Assembly: GCF_017583045.1 (NCBI RefSeq)
Contig: NZ_JAGFBF010000001.1
Span: forward strand, 744,001 to 808,000
DNA length: 64,000 bases
Reading direction: 5' to 3'
Origin: Leucobacter tardus
Lineage (GTDB): Bacteria; Actinomycetota; Actinomycetes; Actinomycetales; Microbacteriaceae
A model generated the notes under the pieces. The model was not told the origin of the DNA. It made no database searches and saw nothing but the letters and a program-made list of their open reading frames with translations. This document shows, in pieces, positions 34,277 to 43,528 of the stretch (the stretch's first letter is position 1; the number at the start of each line of letters is the position of its first letter). The translations under genes and the position numbers were made by a program.

Positions 34277-35299
34277 ATGACGGCACCGAAGCATCTCGGG
34301 TTCATTCATCTCGGACCGATGTCTCGGGATCATCCGCGACGCGGTCTCGACGAGACGATCGAGCTGTTCCGCTTCGCCGAGGAACTCGGGCTCGACAGCG
34401 GCTGGCTGCGCACCCGGCACCTGCAGTACGGCCTGCCGTCACCCGCCGTGCTCTTCGGGGCACTCGCCCGCAGCACGGAACGCATCGGGTTGGGCACCGC
34501 CGTGATCCCGGTCGGGCACGAGAATCCGTTCCGCCTGGCCGAAGATCTCGCCACCGCCGATGTGCTCTCCGGCGGGCGCGTGAGTCCGGGCGTGAGCGTG
34601 CACCCGCCGGCCTACGACGCAGCGGTGAACGACATCGTGCATGACACCGGATGGCGCGAGGAGGACTACGGGTACGGGCGCATCGAGCGCCTGCGCAGCC
34701 TGCTGGCCGGGGATCGCGTGCGCGGGGTCCCGCCGTACGCCGGGATCGGCGGCGATCTCGACTCGGAACGGGTTGAGCCGCACAGCCCGGGCCTCTCCGA
34801 CCGCATCTGGTACGGCGGCGGCTCACTGCGCTCGGCGGAGTGGGCGGGAAGCGCCGGACTCAACTGGCTGGTGAGCAACATCAGCTCGACCGCCGACGGG
34901 AACACCGACTTCTCCGAGGTGCAGCGCGCCCAGATCGCGGCGTTCCGCGCGGCATCGGCCGAGACGCTCGACGGCGGAGCGCGACGAGTAGCCGTGGCGC
35001 GGGTGATCGTGCCCACCGACGGCGCCTCTGCCGATCAGGTCGCCCGCTACCGCGCCTACGCCGATGGACGCGCGGACCGCGTGGGGCGCATCCACGGACA
35101 CAACACGATCGTCGCCCCCGATGTCGTCGGCTCGCTCGATGACATCGTCGCGTTCATCGAGGCGGACCCCGCCTTCCAAGCCGCGGACGACTACCTGTTC
35201 GAGCTGCCGTTCGAGTTCGCACTCGCCGACTGGCGGCAGATCCTCGACCAGTTGGCGACGCGCATCGGCCCGGCACTCGGCTGGCAGCCGGTCGCCTGA
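34277..35299 (+). CDS. LLM-class flavin-dependent oxidoreductase
   Basis: This is a 340-residue luciferase-like monooxygenase-family protein with a TIM-barrel fold that uses reduced FMN or F420. The N-terminal FIHLGPMSRDHPRRGLDETIELFRF, the ALARSTERIGLGTAVIPVGHENPFRLAEDLAT stretch and the SGGRVSPGVSVHPP strand are characteristic. Internal IWYGGGSLRSAEWAG and the C-terminal DDIVAFIEAD helix complete the fold. The ATG at 34277 has GAAAGG 9 nt upstream, and the longer frame from 34193 has no support. The substrate is unknown. A TTGACA occurs about 100 nt upstream without a convincing -10 partner. Confidence 0.87.
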   Translation: MTAPKHLGFIHLGPMSRDHPRRGLDETIELFRFAEELGLDSGWLRTRHLQYGLPSPAVLFGALARSTERIGLGTAVIPVGHENPFRLAEDLATADVLSGGRVSPGVSVHPPAYDAAVNDIVHDTGWREEDYGYGRIERLRSLLAGDRVRGVPPYAGIGGDLDSERVEPHSPGLSDRIWYGGGSLRSAEWAGSAGLNWLVSNISSTADGNTDFSEVQRAQIAAFRAASAETLDGGARRVAVARVIVPTDGASADQVARYRAYADGRADRVGRIHGHNTIVAPDVVGSLDDIVAFIEADPAFQAADDYLFELPFEFALADWRQILDQLATRIGPALGWQPVA

Positions 35300-35329
35300 G
35301 TGCCAAGGGGTTTCCCCAGAACGCGCCCG

Positions 35330-35335
35330 TAGACT
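35330..35335 (+). promoter_or_regulatory. -10 box of the cytochrome c biogenesis operon
   Basis: TAGACT lies 6 nt before the GTG start of the histidine phosphatase gene, the first gene of the operon that continues into TlpA, CcdA and ResB. Confidence 0.55.
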
Positions 35336-35341
35336 GGAGGC

Positions 35342-35986
35342 GTGAGCGACAAACTCCTGCATTTGGTGCGCCACGGCGAGGTCTACAATCCCGACCGTGT
35401 GCTCTACGGGCGTCTTCCCGGGTTCGGCCTGTCCGAACGCGGACACGAGATGGCCGAAGCGGCCGCACGTGAGATCGCGGCCAGCGACCGGGATGTGACG
35501 AAGCTCATCGCCTCGCCCCTGCAGCGCGCCCAGCAGTCCGCGCGACCGATCGCGAGCGTTATCGGCCTCGAGATCGCCACCGACCCGCGCATCATCGAAC
35601 CCACCAACTTCTTCGAGGGCAAGCCGAACTCGGGTGACGACTCCGCGTTCAAGCAGCCCCGATACTGGCACCGTCTCTGGAACCCGTTGCGCCCCAGCTG
35701 GGGCGAGCCGTACCGCAGCATCGCGTCGCGCGTGCGCGAGGCGATGGATGACGCTTGGGATGCGACCCGGGAGGGCGACATCGTGATGGTGAGCCATCAG
35801 TCGCCCATCTGGATCGCCCACCTCGACATCGCGAGCCGACCGCTCGCCCACAACCCGTCTAAGCGGCGCTGCGACCTGTCGAGCATCACGACGTTCGAAC
35901 GGCGCGGCGGGCGCTGGTTCGAGGTCGATTACCGCAGTCCCGCATCCGGGTTGCTGGAAGACTCGATCGACGTAGGAGCCGTGTGA
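35342..35986 (+). CDS. Histidine phosphatase family protein
   Basis: This is a 214-residue phosphoglycerate-mutase-like phosphatase. The catalytic RHG motif is HLVRHGEVYN near residue 8, the second arginine is in ASPLQRAQQSA near 57, the catalytic acid region is in the middle, and the second histidine is in VMVSHQSPIW near 150. It opens an operon: its stop overlaps the start of the TlpA-like lipoprotein by 4 nt (GTGA). The same association with cytochrome c genes is common in actinobacteria. The link is unexplained, and the substrate could be a phosphosugar or cofactor. Confidence 0.88.
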   Translation: MSDKLLHLVRHGEVYNPDRVLYGRLPGFGLSERGHEMAEAAAREIAASDRDVTKLIASPLQRAQQSARPIASVIGLEIATDPRIIEPTNFFEGKPNSGDDSAFKQPRYWHRLWNPLRPSWGEPYRSIASRVREAMDDAWDATREGDIVMVSHQSPIWIAHLDIASRPLAHNPSKRRCDLSSITTFERRGGRWFEVDYRSPASGLLEDSIDVGAV

Positions 35987-36588
35987 AGTACCGCAAGATC
36001 GCGACCGCCGGGGTCGCACTCGTCGCCGCCATCACTATCGCCGGGTGCAGCGGCGGCAACGACGATCTCTCACAGCAGTGGGACGAAGCGAGTGACAAGG
36101 GTTACGTGTCCGGTGACGGCTCCACACTCAGCATCGCGCCCGACGAGCGCACCGAGCCCGTCGAGTTCGACGGCGACACCGAGTTCGGCGGCACCCTGAG
36201 TTCCGCAGACACCATCGGCAGCGTCACCGTCGTGAACTTCTGGTACGCGGGCTGCGCTCCGTGCCGCGCCGAAGCCCCCGACCTCGTCGAGTCCTACGAG
36301 GAGTTCAGCCCGGAGGGCGTGCAGTTCGTCGGTGTGAACACCCGCGACCAGCAGGCCCAGGCCGAGCAGTTCGCCGAGCAGTTCGGCATCGAGTACCCGT
36401 CGATCCTCGATGCGGCAGGCGGGCGTGCCGTGCAGCAGGCGTTCGCCGGCCAGGTTCCGCTGAACGCCGTCCCCACGACGCTGGTGCTCGACACCGAGGG
36501 CCGCGTCGCGCACCGCGTACTCGGTCAGCTCGCAGACGCGTCGCAACTGCGGACGCTCATCACCGAGACGCTCGACGAGTCTGCGTAG
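35983..36588 (+). CDS. TlpA/ResA-like thiol-disulfide lipoprotein
   Basis: This membrane-anchored extracytoplasmic thioredoxin keeps apocytochrome c thiols reduced. The 201-residue protein has a lipoprotein signal (IAGC, Cys22) and the thioredoxin-like domain with WYAGCAPCRAEAPDL near residue 85 (CxxC = CAPC). A VNTRDQQAQAEQFAEQFGI stretch and the cis-proline in NAVPTTLVLD follow. The GTG start overlaps the previous gene. It is followed after 6 nt by CcdA, which supplies electrons across the membrane. This fits ResA/CcsX of system II. Confidence 0.92.
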   Translation: MKYRKIATAGVALVAAITIAGCSGGNDDLSQQWDEASDKGYVSGDGSTLSIAPDERTEPVEFDGDTEFGGTLSSADTIGSVTVVNFWYAGCAPCRAEAPDLVESYEEFSPEGVQFVGVNTRDQQAQAEQFAEQFGIEYPSILDAAGGRAVQQAFAGQVPLNAVPTTLVLDTEGRVAHRVLGQLADASQLRTLITETLDESA

Positions 36589-36594
36589 ACACGC

Positions 36595-37398
36595 GTGGGC
36601 CTCCAAGATCTCGTCGCCGACGGGCAGTTGCTCGTCGCTTCGGTGATCGCGCTCGCCGCAGGACTCCTCTCCTTCCTCTCCCCGTGCGTGCTGCCGCTCG
36701 TGCCCGGATACCTCGCCTACGTCTCGGCGACCGCGACCCCGGTGCCGGCTTCGGCGCCCGCTGCCACGACTCCGGATGCGGGCGGGAACGCCACGGCGAC
36801 CGTGGTGCGACCCGCCGGCACGAAATGGCGCACCGTCGCCGGTGTGCTGCTCTTCGTCGCCGGATTCTCCGCCGTCTTCATCTCGATGATCACCCTCGCC
36901 GGCACCGTCGCCGTCTGGTTGCTCCGCTGGGAGGAGCTCATCACGCGAGTCGTCGGCATCGTCGTGATCGTGATGGGACTCGTGTTCATCGGACTCTTCA
37001 GCGGTATGCAGCGCAGCGCGAAGCTGCGTCTGAAGCCCCGGCTCGGACTCGCCGGGGCGCCCCTGCTCGGCATCGTGTTCGGTATCGGGTGGACCCCCTG
37101 CATGGGGCCCGTCCTCGCCGTCATCATGGGGCTCGGCCTGCAGTCGGAGTCGGCGGGGCGGGCCGCGATCCTCGGCGTCATGTACTGCATCGGGCTCGGC
37201 CTCCCGTTCGTGCTCGCCGGGTTCGGGTTCGGCTGGATGACCCAGGCCACAGGATTCATGAAACGGCACATCCGCGCGATCAACGTGACGGGCGGCGTGC
37301 TGCTCATACTGATCGGAGCGCTCATGGCCACCGGTCTCTGGACGAAGATGATGTATGCGATGCAGGCGGTGATTGACGGTTTTGTCCCGGCCCTCTGA
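36595..37398 (+). CDS. ccdA: CcdA/DsbD-type membrane thiol-reductant transporter
   Basis: CcdA passes reducing equivalents from cytoplasmic thioredoxin to extracytoplasmic thiol proteins. The 267-residue protein has six or seven membrane segments and the first redox cysteine in [19 protein letters not shown] near residue 30. The second lies in [12 protein letters not shown] near 165, both with the flanking prolines typical of the family. An insert of about 30 residues rich in Ala, Pro and Thr lies between the first two helices. The GTG start is at 36595 and the end overlaps resB by 26 nt. It works with the TlpA-like lipoprotein upstream. Confidence 0.92.
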   Translation: MGLQDLVADGQLLVASVIALAAGLLSFLSPCVLPLVPGYLAYVSATATPVPASAPAATTPDAGGNATATVVRPAGTKWRTVAGVLLFVAGFSAVFISMITLAGTVAVWLLRWEELITRVVGIVVIVMGLVFIGLFSGMQRSAKLRLKPRLGLAGAPLLGIVFGIGWTPCMGPVLAVIMGLGLQSESAGRAAILGVMYCIGLGLPFVLAGFGFGWMTQATGFMKRHIRAINVTGGVLLILIGALMATGLWTKMMYAMQAVIDGFVPAL

Positions 37399-39046
37399 TT
37401 ACGACGACGGATCGGGCGCTCCGGCCCCGGCCGAAGCGCGCGGAGCCGACCTCGGCTGGCGCGGCTGGATGCGCTGGTTCTGGCGGCAGCTGACGAGCAT
37501 GCGGGTGGCGCTCATCCTGCTGCTGCTGCTCGCAGTCGCCGCGATCCCCGGGTCGCTCTTCCCGCAGCGCGCGGCCGACCCCAACGGTGTGCTGCAGTAC
37601 GAGCAGGATCACCCCGACCTCTTCCCGATCCTCGACGCCTTCCCGATCCAGGCGTTCGGCGTCTACAGCTCGGTCTGGTTCTCGGCCATCTACCTGCTGC
37701 TGTTCATCTCGCTCATCGGCTGCGTGATCCCCCGCATCATGCACCACTGGAAAGCCTGGCGCGGTCAGCCGCCGAAGACCCCGGCGCGCCTGCAGCGCAT
37801 GGTCGGCTTCCAGGAGACCCGCATCTCGAACCCGAGTGCCGGGCCCGAGGAGCGTGAAGCCTTCGCGGAGGGCGCCGTCGCCGAGGCCGAACGGATCCTG
37901 AAGCAGCAGCGCTACCGGACGTCCGTGCAGCGCGTCACCCGGCGCGGCGTGACCGAGGTCTCGGTGTCGGCCGAGCGAGGCTACCTGCGCGAGACCGGCA
38001 ACCTGATCTTCCACATCTCGCTGCTCGGCGTGCTCATCGCCGTCGGCATCGGCACCGCCATCACCTTCAACGGGCAGAAAGTGCTCGTCGAAGGCGAAAC
38101 CATGGTGAACCAGCTGATCGACTACGACACCGTGAACTCGGGCCGATCCTTCGACGACTCGACCCTCGAACCGTTCGCGCTCAAACTCGACTCCTTCGAC
38201 GTCTCGTACATGACCCCCGAGGACGGCAACCTCAACGCCATCGGACAGGTCAAAGACTTCGACGCCTCGATGACGCTGATCGAAACCGACGGATCCACGT
38301 CGGAGCAGACGATCAAGGTCAACCAGCCGCTCCGCACCCACGGATCGCCGATCTACCTCATCGCCAACGGCTACGCCCCCACCATCACGGTGCGCAACGC
38401 CGACGATGAGATCGTGTACAGCGAGTCGATGCCGTTCATTCCGCAGGAGGACAACACCATGACCTCCCTCGGCGTCGTCAAAGTGCCGCACGGCATCACG
38501 ACCGCCGACGGCTCCGACACCCAGCTCGGACTGCGCGGATTCTTCTACCCCACACAGACCGAACTCGAGAGCGGTGCATACACCTCGAGCTACCCCGACC
38601 TCGAGAACCCGGTGCTCACGCTCGACGCATTCGTCGGGGACCTCGGTCTCGACGACGGCCTGCCGCAGTCGGTCTACACGCTCGAAACGGGCGAGATGGA
38701 GCAGCTCACCGGCCGCGCCGTCGAACGCGAGTCGCTCGAGCTCGCACCCGGGGACACCCTCGAACTGCCCGACGGCATGGGCACCGTGTCCTTTGACGCG
38801 GTCCCGCGATACGCCTCGTTCGACGTCATGCGGAACCCCACCCAGATCTGGGTCTTGATCTTCGCGCTCAGCTCGCTCGGCGGACTCATGTGGTCGCTCT
38901 TCGTACCCCGACGTCGCATGTGGGTGAAAGCGGTGCAGACCGAGGACGGCATCGCCCTCCAGTACGCCGCCCTCGCCCGCGGCGACGACCCCGTGCTCGA
39001 GCGCGCCGTCAACGACCTCCGCGACCGGCACCGCGACCGCCTCTAG
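37373..39046 (+). CDS. resB: Cytochrome c biogenesis protein ResB (Ccs1)
   Basis: ResB forms the haem-handling complex with CcsB in system II cytochrome c maturation. The 557-residue protein has membrane segments near residues 43-62, 100-120, 218-240 and 482-505, with a large extracytoplasmic domain between the last two. Family signatures include [19 protein letters not shown], an [18 protein letters not shown] helix, and the conserved [19 protein letters not shown] with the haem-relevant histidine. The start is a TTG at 37373, 26 nt inside ccdA, so the two are coupled. Its usual partner ccsB does not follow directly here but comes after a 457-bp repeat-rich gap. Confidence 0.92.
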   Translation: MTVLSRPSDYDDGSGAPAPAEARGADLGWRGWMRWFWRQLTSMRVALILLLLLAVAAIPGSLFPQRAADPNGVLQYEQDHPDLFPILDAFPIQAFGVYSSVWFSAIYLLLFISLIGCVIPRIMHHWKAWRGQPPKTPARLQRMVGFQETRISNPSAGPEEREAFAEGAVAEAERILKQQRYRTSVQRVTRRGVTEVSVSAERGYLRETGNLIFHISLLGVLIAVGIGTAITFNGQKVLVEGETMVNQLIDYDTVNSGRSFDDSTLEPFALKLDSFDVSYMTPEDGNLNAIGQVKDFDASMTLIETDGSTSEQTIKVNQPLRTHGSPIYLIANGYAPTITVRNADDEIVYSESMPFIPQEDNTMTSLGVVKVPHGITTADGSDTQLGLRGFFYPTQTELESGAYTSSYPDLENPVLTLDAFVGDLGLDDGLPQSVYTLETGEMEQLTGRAVERESLELAPGDTLELPDGMGTVSFDAVPRYASFDVMRNPTQIWVLIFALSSLGGLMWSLFVPRRRMWVKAVQTEDGIALQYAALARGDDPVLERAVNDLRDRHRDRL

Positions 39047-39171
39047 GGGCGGTGCGCTCGGCGGGGCGGGGTTCCGCCCGGGCCCGCGCCGCGTCCGTGC
39101 GGCCTCGTGGCGCCCTTGCCCGCGCCGCGTCCCACCCGCTCGGCCTGCCACCAGCTCGGCCTGCCACCCAT

Positions 39172-39232
39172 GTCGAAATTGCGCAAAATCACCCTTCGAG
39201 GCGGGTGAGAGACGCATAAGTGCAATCTCGAC
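39172..39232. repeat. 61-bp palindromic repeat, copy B
   Basis: The ends are GTCGAAATTGC and GCAATCTCGAC, matching copy A at 14048, and the length is again 61 bp. The arms pair imperfectly, and the centre has a short TCACCC/GGGTGA hairpin. Confidence 0.75.
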
Positions 39233-39329
39233 GGGTCGAAGGGCGGGTGCGCCGGGTGCGGCGGGCGCGCCCGGTGCGCTGGGGTCGGCCGGGCCGGCAC
39301 GTGACGCTCGCCCGCGGCCCCCGATCCGC

Positions 39330-39390
39330 GTCGAGATCGCAGAAACGCTTGTTTCGGGGCAGGTGAAAGGCGACTTCGCGCAACCTCGAC
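39330..39390. repeat. 61-bp palindromic repeat, copy C
   Basis: The ends are GTCGAGATCGC and GCAACCTCGAC, with a length of 61 bp. Its right half aligns with that of copy B at about 24 of 33 positions, including the GGYRGGTGARAG core. Confidence 0.7.
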
Positions 39391-39503
39391 AAGAGCGGGG
39401 CGAGAGCGGCGCGACACCGGCCCCAGTGCGCCCACCCGGACGAGCGTTTGGCGCCGCCGGATTCCCAGCGACTTTCGTCTCAGAGCAGTTAGGCTGAGTA
39501 ACC

Positions 39504-40535
39504 GTGGTGCTCGAGGAATATTCAACGCTGTCGCTCTATTCGGCGATGCTCGTCTACGCGATCGCGTTCGTGTTCTACGTCGTCGATCTTGCGAACCGCA
39601 GCGGTGACGTTGCGGCTGTCGCGACGCCCGCGCCGCGTGTCGGATCCGCGGAAACCGCGGAAACGACTCCGTCCGCCGCGGTGAGTGGAACGGCCGGAAG
39701 CACCGACGTGCTGACGCGCCCCGCGACGAAAACCGCGGCAGCCCAGGGCGGATCGGGGGATCGCGCCCGGTCGCGCACCCTGCGGATCGGGTTCTCGCTC
39801 ACGGTGCTCGGGTTTCTGCTGCACTTCGCCGCCACGGTGATGCGCGGCATCGGCGCCGAGCGCGTGCCGTGGGCCAACATGTACGAGTTCGCGCTGACGG
39901 CGACGCTCGCGATCATCCTGATCTTCCTGGTGGTGCAGTTCTTCGTCGATCTTCGCTTCCTCGGTGCGCTCGTCACGGGAATGACCGTGTTGTTCCTCGC
40001 GGTCACGAAGGTCAACTACTACGTCGAGATCGTGCCGCTCATGCCGGCGCTCGACTCGTACTGGCTGGTCATCCACATTCTCGTCGCGGTGCTCGCGATC
40101 GCGTTCTTGACGCTCTCGTTCGGTCTTTCGATCCTGCAGCTGCTGCAGACGCGTCGCGAGGGCCTCGTGACGGCAACCGACAACGGACCGTACAGCGGCA
40201 TGCGGTGGATGACGACGATGCCGAATGCCGTGCGGCTCGAAGATCTCTCGTACCGGATGGCGATCATCGGCTTCGTCTTCTGGACATTCACGCTCATCGC
40301 CGGAGCCATCTGGGCCGAGGCCGCGTGGAGCCGCTACTGGGGTTGGGACGTCAAGGAGGTCTGGACCTTCGTGATCTGGGTCCTCTATGCCGGCTTCATC
40401 CACGCGCGTGCGACGCGCGGATGGCGCGGGACCCGGTCCGCGTGGCTGTCGATCATCGCGTATTCCGCGATCATCTTCAACTACACCGTCGTGAACGTCT
40501 TCTTCAAGGGACTCCACGCGTATTCAGGGCTCTGA
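39504..40535 (+). CDS. ccsB: Cytochrome c biogenesis protein CcsB (CcsA/ResC family)
   Basis: This is the membrane partner of ResB, delivering and attaching haem to apocytochromes outside the cell. The 343-residue protein has about eight membrane segments. The tryptophan-rich WWD signature appears near residue 278 as RYWGWDVKEVWTFVIW. Conserved histidines for haem are in LLHFAATVMRG and VIHILVAVL, and a C-terminal one is in AGFIHARATRGWRG. Residues 30-90 are an alanine/threonine-rich insert after the first helix. The GTG start at 39504 has a TAGGCT box 8 nt upstream. A VanZ-like gene follows after 4 nt. Confidence 0.92.
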   Translation: MVLEEYSTLSLYSAMLVYAIAFVFYVVDLANRSGDVAAVATPAPRVGSAETAETTPSAAVSGTAGSTDVLTRPATKTAAAQGGSGDRARSRTLRIGFSLTVLGFLLHFAATVMRGIGAERVPWANMYEFALTATLAIILIFLVVQFFVDLRFLGALVTGMTVLFLAVTKVNYYVEIVPLMPALDSYWLVIHILVAVLAIAFLTLSFGLSILQLLQTRREGLVTATDNGPYSGMRWMTTMPNAVRLEDLSYRMAIIGFVFWTFTLIAGAIWAEAAWSRYWGWDVKEVWTFVIWVLYAGFIHARATRGWRGTRSAWLSIIAYSAIIFNYTVVNVFFKGLHAYSGL

Positions 40536-40539
40536 GTCG

Positions 40540-41055
40540 GTGACGGATTCGCGGACCATCGAGGGCGACCGGACCTTGCCGGCCGCAGCGGGAGCAGTGC
40601 ACCGCGAGTCCCTCGAGCCGGAACGCCATGTGACCCAGCGTGTGCGCCAGCGGAGCGCACAGCGCATCGCGCTCGCCGGACTCGCAGTGTTCAGCGCGAT
40701 CATCCTCGCAATCACTCTCTGGCCGCACCCGGTGGATCAGGGGAGAGAGGGCACGGTTGAGCGTGTGCTCGGAGCCTTGCACGCGGTGGGCGTGCCCGCC
40801 TGGTTCGGGTACGGAGAGCTGGAGTTCTCCGCGAACATCATCATGTTCGTGCCGCTCGGGTTCTTCGTGATGCTGGCGTTGCCGCGCCGCTTGCGGTGGC
40901 TCGCATTCATCGTGCCTCCGCTCGCGTCGGGCGCGGTCGAGGTTACGCAGCTCATATTCCTCGAGCACCGCTTCGCGACTCTCCTCGATGTCTTAGCGAA
41001 CTCGATCGGCGGCTGGCTCGGTGCGGGTGCCGCCTCCTGGGTTGTTCGAAAATAA
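40540..41055 (+). CDS. VanZ family membrane protein
   Basis: This is a 171-residue membrane protein with three or four helices. The family motif is FSANIIMFVPLGFFVMLALP near residue 104, followed by VTQLIFLEHRFATLLDVLANSIGGWLG near 145. In enterococci VanZ-related proteins reduce teicoplanin binding, but most members have no defined role and many sit near envelope polysaccharide genes. The start lies 4 nt after ccsB. The gene may read through from ccsB, and the following exopolysaccharide transferase fits an envelope role. Confidence 0.85.
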   Translation: MTDSRTIEGDRTLPAAAGAVHRESLEPERHVTQRVRQRSAQRIALAGLAVFSAIILAITLWPHPVDQGREGTVERVLGALHAVGVPAWFGYGELEFSANIIMFVPLGFFVMLALPRRLRWLAFIVPPLASGAVEVTQLIFLEHRFATLLDVLANSIGGWLGAGAASWVVRK

Positions 41056-41208
41056 GCGCGCGCAACGTGCTCGCACAGATTTCGGGTCGGATTCGCTTCG
41101 AGCAACCTGATCGTTCGCTTAGACTTTAGTGCAGCCCCGCGAGCGGGGAACGGGAACTGAAGTGGCAGTTCGCGCCGGTGGGAACTCGCGAGGGGGTGTG
41201 GGAGACGC

Positions 41209-42647
41209 ATGGTCGTCAGCACGCCCGCCTGGGAGCGCAGGTACGCCTGGAAGCTGCTGCTCTCAGACTCGGTGATTGTGGTGTTCAGCGTCTTCGGCGC
41301 CCAGTATGTGCGCTTCGGTCTGATGCCGACGGAGCTCGAGATACCGCTCTTCGGCCAGGCTGACCTCGAGGTCGCGTATTCCCTCGTCTCACTGTCGCTC
41401 GCCGCAGCGTGGCTGCTCGCGCTCGGCATCGGGGACTCACGGGATTCGAAGATCATCGGACTCGGGCCGGTTGAATACAAACGAGTCATCAATCTCACGT
41501 TGATGACCTTCGGCGTCTACGCGATCCTCGCGTTCGCAGTTCAAGCGAGGATCGGCCGTGGGTACCTGTTCCTCGCACTCCCGCTCGGCCTGTTCCTCCT
41601 GCTGGTGACGCGCTGGATGTGGCGAAAGCGACTCCACCGTCAGCGCCGCAGGCACCGGAACATCTATCGCACGCTGATCGTCGGCGAGCGGGTGAAGAGC
41701 GCGCATGTGGCGCGCGAGATTTCGAAGAACCGCTATTCAGGGTTCGGGATCCTCGGCGCGGTGACGGAGCACGGAGTCGACGGTCAGCTGCTCCCTGGAG
41801 TCCCGGTCGTCGCAAGTTATGACCGGTTGCTCGAATCGGTGGATTCTCTCAACATCAACACGCTCATCATGACGAGTGCTGATGCGATCGATCCCGTCCG
41901 CATGCGTGAGATCGGCTGGGAGCTCGAGGCGAGAAAGATCGACCTCATCGTGACCGCATCTCTGACCGACATCGCCGGTCCGCGCATTCACATGCGACCG
42001 GTCTCGGGGCTGCCGTTCATTCACGTGGAGTACCCGGAGTTCGTGGGTCGGAAGCAGTTCGCGAAGCGCATGTTCGATCTCGTCGGTGCGTCCTTACTCC
42101 TCGTGCTCCTCAGTCCGATCTTCGCGGCGGTCGCTGTCGCGGTGCGCGTGGACAGCCGGGGCCCCGTCATCTTCAGGCAGGAGCGGGTGGGTCTCGGGTC
42201 GCGGCCGTTCTCCATGCTCAAGTTCCGCTCGATGGCGATGGAAGCGGAGGACCAGCTTCCGGGTCTGCTCGATCGCCCCGACAGCGGGAACGTGCTGTTC
42301 AAACTCACGCAGGATCCGCGAGTCACCCAGGTGGGACGATTCCTGCGTCGGCATTCGCTGGACGAGCTCCCGCAACTGGTCAATGTGGTGCGCGGCGAGA
42401 TGTCGCTGGTCGGGCCTCGTCCGCCCATCGCGCGCGAGGTGGATCAGTATGAGCGCTGGGTGCATCGTCGACTGCTGGTCAACCCGGAATCACGGGTCTG
42501 TGGCAGGTGAGCGGTCGCAGCGATCTCTCGTGGGAGGACAGCGTGCGACTCGACCTCTACTACGTGGAGAATTGGTCCATGGTCGGGGATCTGCTGATCC
42601 TGATGCGCACGGCCAAGACGGTCGTGAAGCCGGTTGGCGCGTACTGA
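41209..42647 (+). pseudogene. Exopolysaccharide polyprenyl-glycosylphosphotransferase, frameshifted near the C terminus
   Basis: The family (WbaP/WcaJ-like) moves a sugar phosphate onto undecaprenyl phosphate, starting exopolysaccharide synthesis. The N terminus has four or five membrane helices, then a Rossmann-like linker, and the catalytic bacterial sugar transferase domain begins at RMFDLVGASLLLVLLSPIFA. It contains RQERVGLGSRPFSMLKFRSM and RFLRRHSLDELPQLVNVV. The original frame stops at 42510 after NPESRVCGR. From 42486 the neighbouring frame continues the expected ending exactly: [30 protein letters not shown] and [14 protein letters not shown], up to a TGA at 42645. One missing G in the CCCGGAATC region (42483-42491) explains it. 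The repaired protein would have 479 residues, the usual length. It is either a real pseudogene or a base-calling error. Confidence 0.85.
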
Positions 42648-42700
42648 GACCGGATCGATTTCGGTGCCGCGGCACGGGCACGTCCCCAGCCGCTCAACGC

Positions 42701-42706
42701 TAGGCT
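42701..42706 (+). promoter_or_regulatory. -10 box of a likely leaderless HNH nuclease gene
   Basis: TAGGCT lies 7 nt before the ATG at 42714. Confidence 0.5.
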
Positions 42707-42713
42707 CGACTCT

Positions 42714-43478
42714 ATGCGTCGAAAAGCGGTGGGAGGTTGGCTCGGGGGTGCGGTTGCGGCTGCCGTGCTCGTCGGACTGGCCGTCGAGGCGTTCGATGAC
42801 GGCGGCTTCGATGAGCTTTTCGTTGGGGGTGCCCGGGGCGGGGTCGCTGGTCCGCCGGCCGCCGGCGCGCAGTACGAGCGGGTGTCGGCGCTGGACGCCG
42901 AGGCCACGCTCGCGACTTTGGAGGTGAAGGGGCGGTCGCCGAAGACGGGGTACGACCGGACTGGACAGTTCGGCACGGCGTGGATCGACGCGGATCGCAA
43001 CGGGTGCGACACTCGGAACGACGTGCTGCAGCGCGACCTCGTCGCGTTCACCCTTGAGGGGGAGTGCAGGGTCATGACCGGCACGCTCGACGACTGGTAC
43101 ACGGGTGATCGGATCGACTTCGTCCGCGGTGAGCAGACCTCGCAAGCAGTGCAGATCGATCACATCGTCGCTCTCTCCGATGCGTGGCAGAAAGGTGCGC
43201 AGCAGCTTTCGGCGGACGAGCGCGTGTACCTCGCGAACGAGCCGCTGAACCTCATCGCCGTCGACGGCCCGACGAACTCGGCGAAAGGCGACGGTGATGC
43301 GGCGACGTGGCTGCCGCCCGAGAAGGGGTTCCGCTGCGAGTACGTCGCACGTCAGATCTCGGTGAAGGCCGCCTACGAGCTGTGGGTGACTCCGGCCGAG
43401 CGCGATGCGATGCGCGGTGTCCTCGAGGCGTGCCCCGAACAGCCGGCGTATGAGGCGGAGTTCGGCGTCGCTCGGTGA
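42714..43478 (+). CDS. Secreted HNH-family nuclease (DUF1524/GmrSD-like C-terminal domain)
   Basis: This 254-residue protein has a hydrophobic export segment (about residues 7-25), so it is probably secreted or membrane-tethered. The nuclease-like domain (about 55-240) contains QIDHIVALSDAWQKGAQQL, with the general-base histidine. NEPLNLIAVDGPTNSAKGDGDAATWLPP follows, with the downstream asparagine and acidic residue. It has a conserved cysteine pair (NGCDTRNDV...GECRVMTG) and a late one. These features match the widespread secreted HNH family of actinobacteria with DUF1524. It may degrade DNA for nutrients. A TAGGCT box precedes the ATG by 7 nt. Confidence 0.87.
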   Translation: MRRKAVGGWLGGAVAAAVLVGLAVEAFDDGGFDELFVGGARGGVAGPPAAGAQYERVSALDAEATLATLEVKGRSPKTGYDRTGQFGTAWIDADRNGCDTRNDVLQRDLVAFTLEGECRVMTGTLDDWYTGDRIDFVRGEQTSQAVQIDHIVALSDAWQKGAQQLSADERVYLANEPLNLIAVDGPTNSAKGDGDAATWLPPEKGFRCEYVARQISVKAAYELWVTPAERDAMRGVLEACPEQPAYEAEFGVAR

Positions 43479-43528
43479 CTCGGCGTTCTGCGGTGCACGG
43501 GGCAGCGCAGTGAGCGGCCATTCTGACC

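Larger units (their letters stand above)
39047..39503. other. Repeat-bearing gap between resB and ccsB
   Basis: No gene is visible in these 457 bases. They hold a direct repeat of GCTCGGCCTGCCACC (39138 and 39154), two 61-bp palindromic repeats (39172-39232 and 39330-39390) and GC-rich filler. A TAGGCT box at 39490-39495 lies 8 nt before the ccsB start and may give ccsB its own promoter. The gap splits what is usually a tight resB-ccsB pair and may be an insertion. Confidence 0.6.

Noticed and set aside
41209-42510. Accepting the 433-codon frame as the full sugar transferase
   Set aside because: The catalytic ending is missing in that frame and is found intact in the adjacent frame, so a frameshift explains it better.
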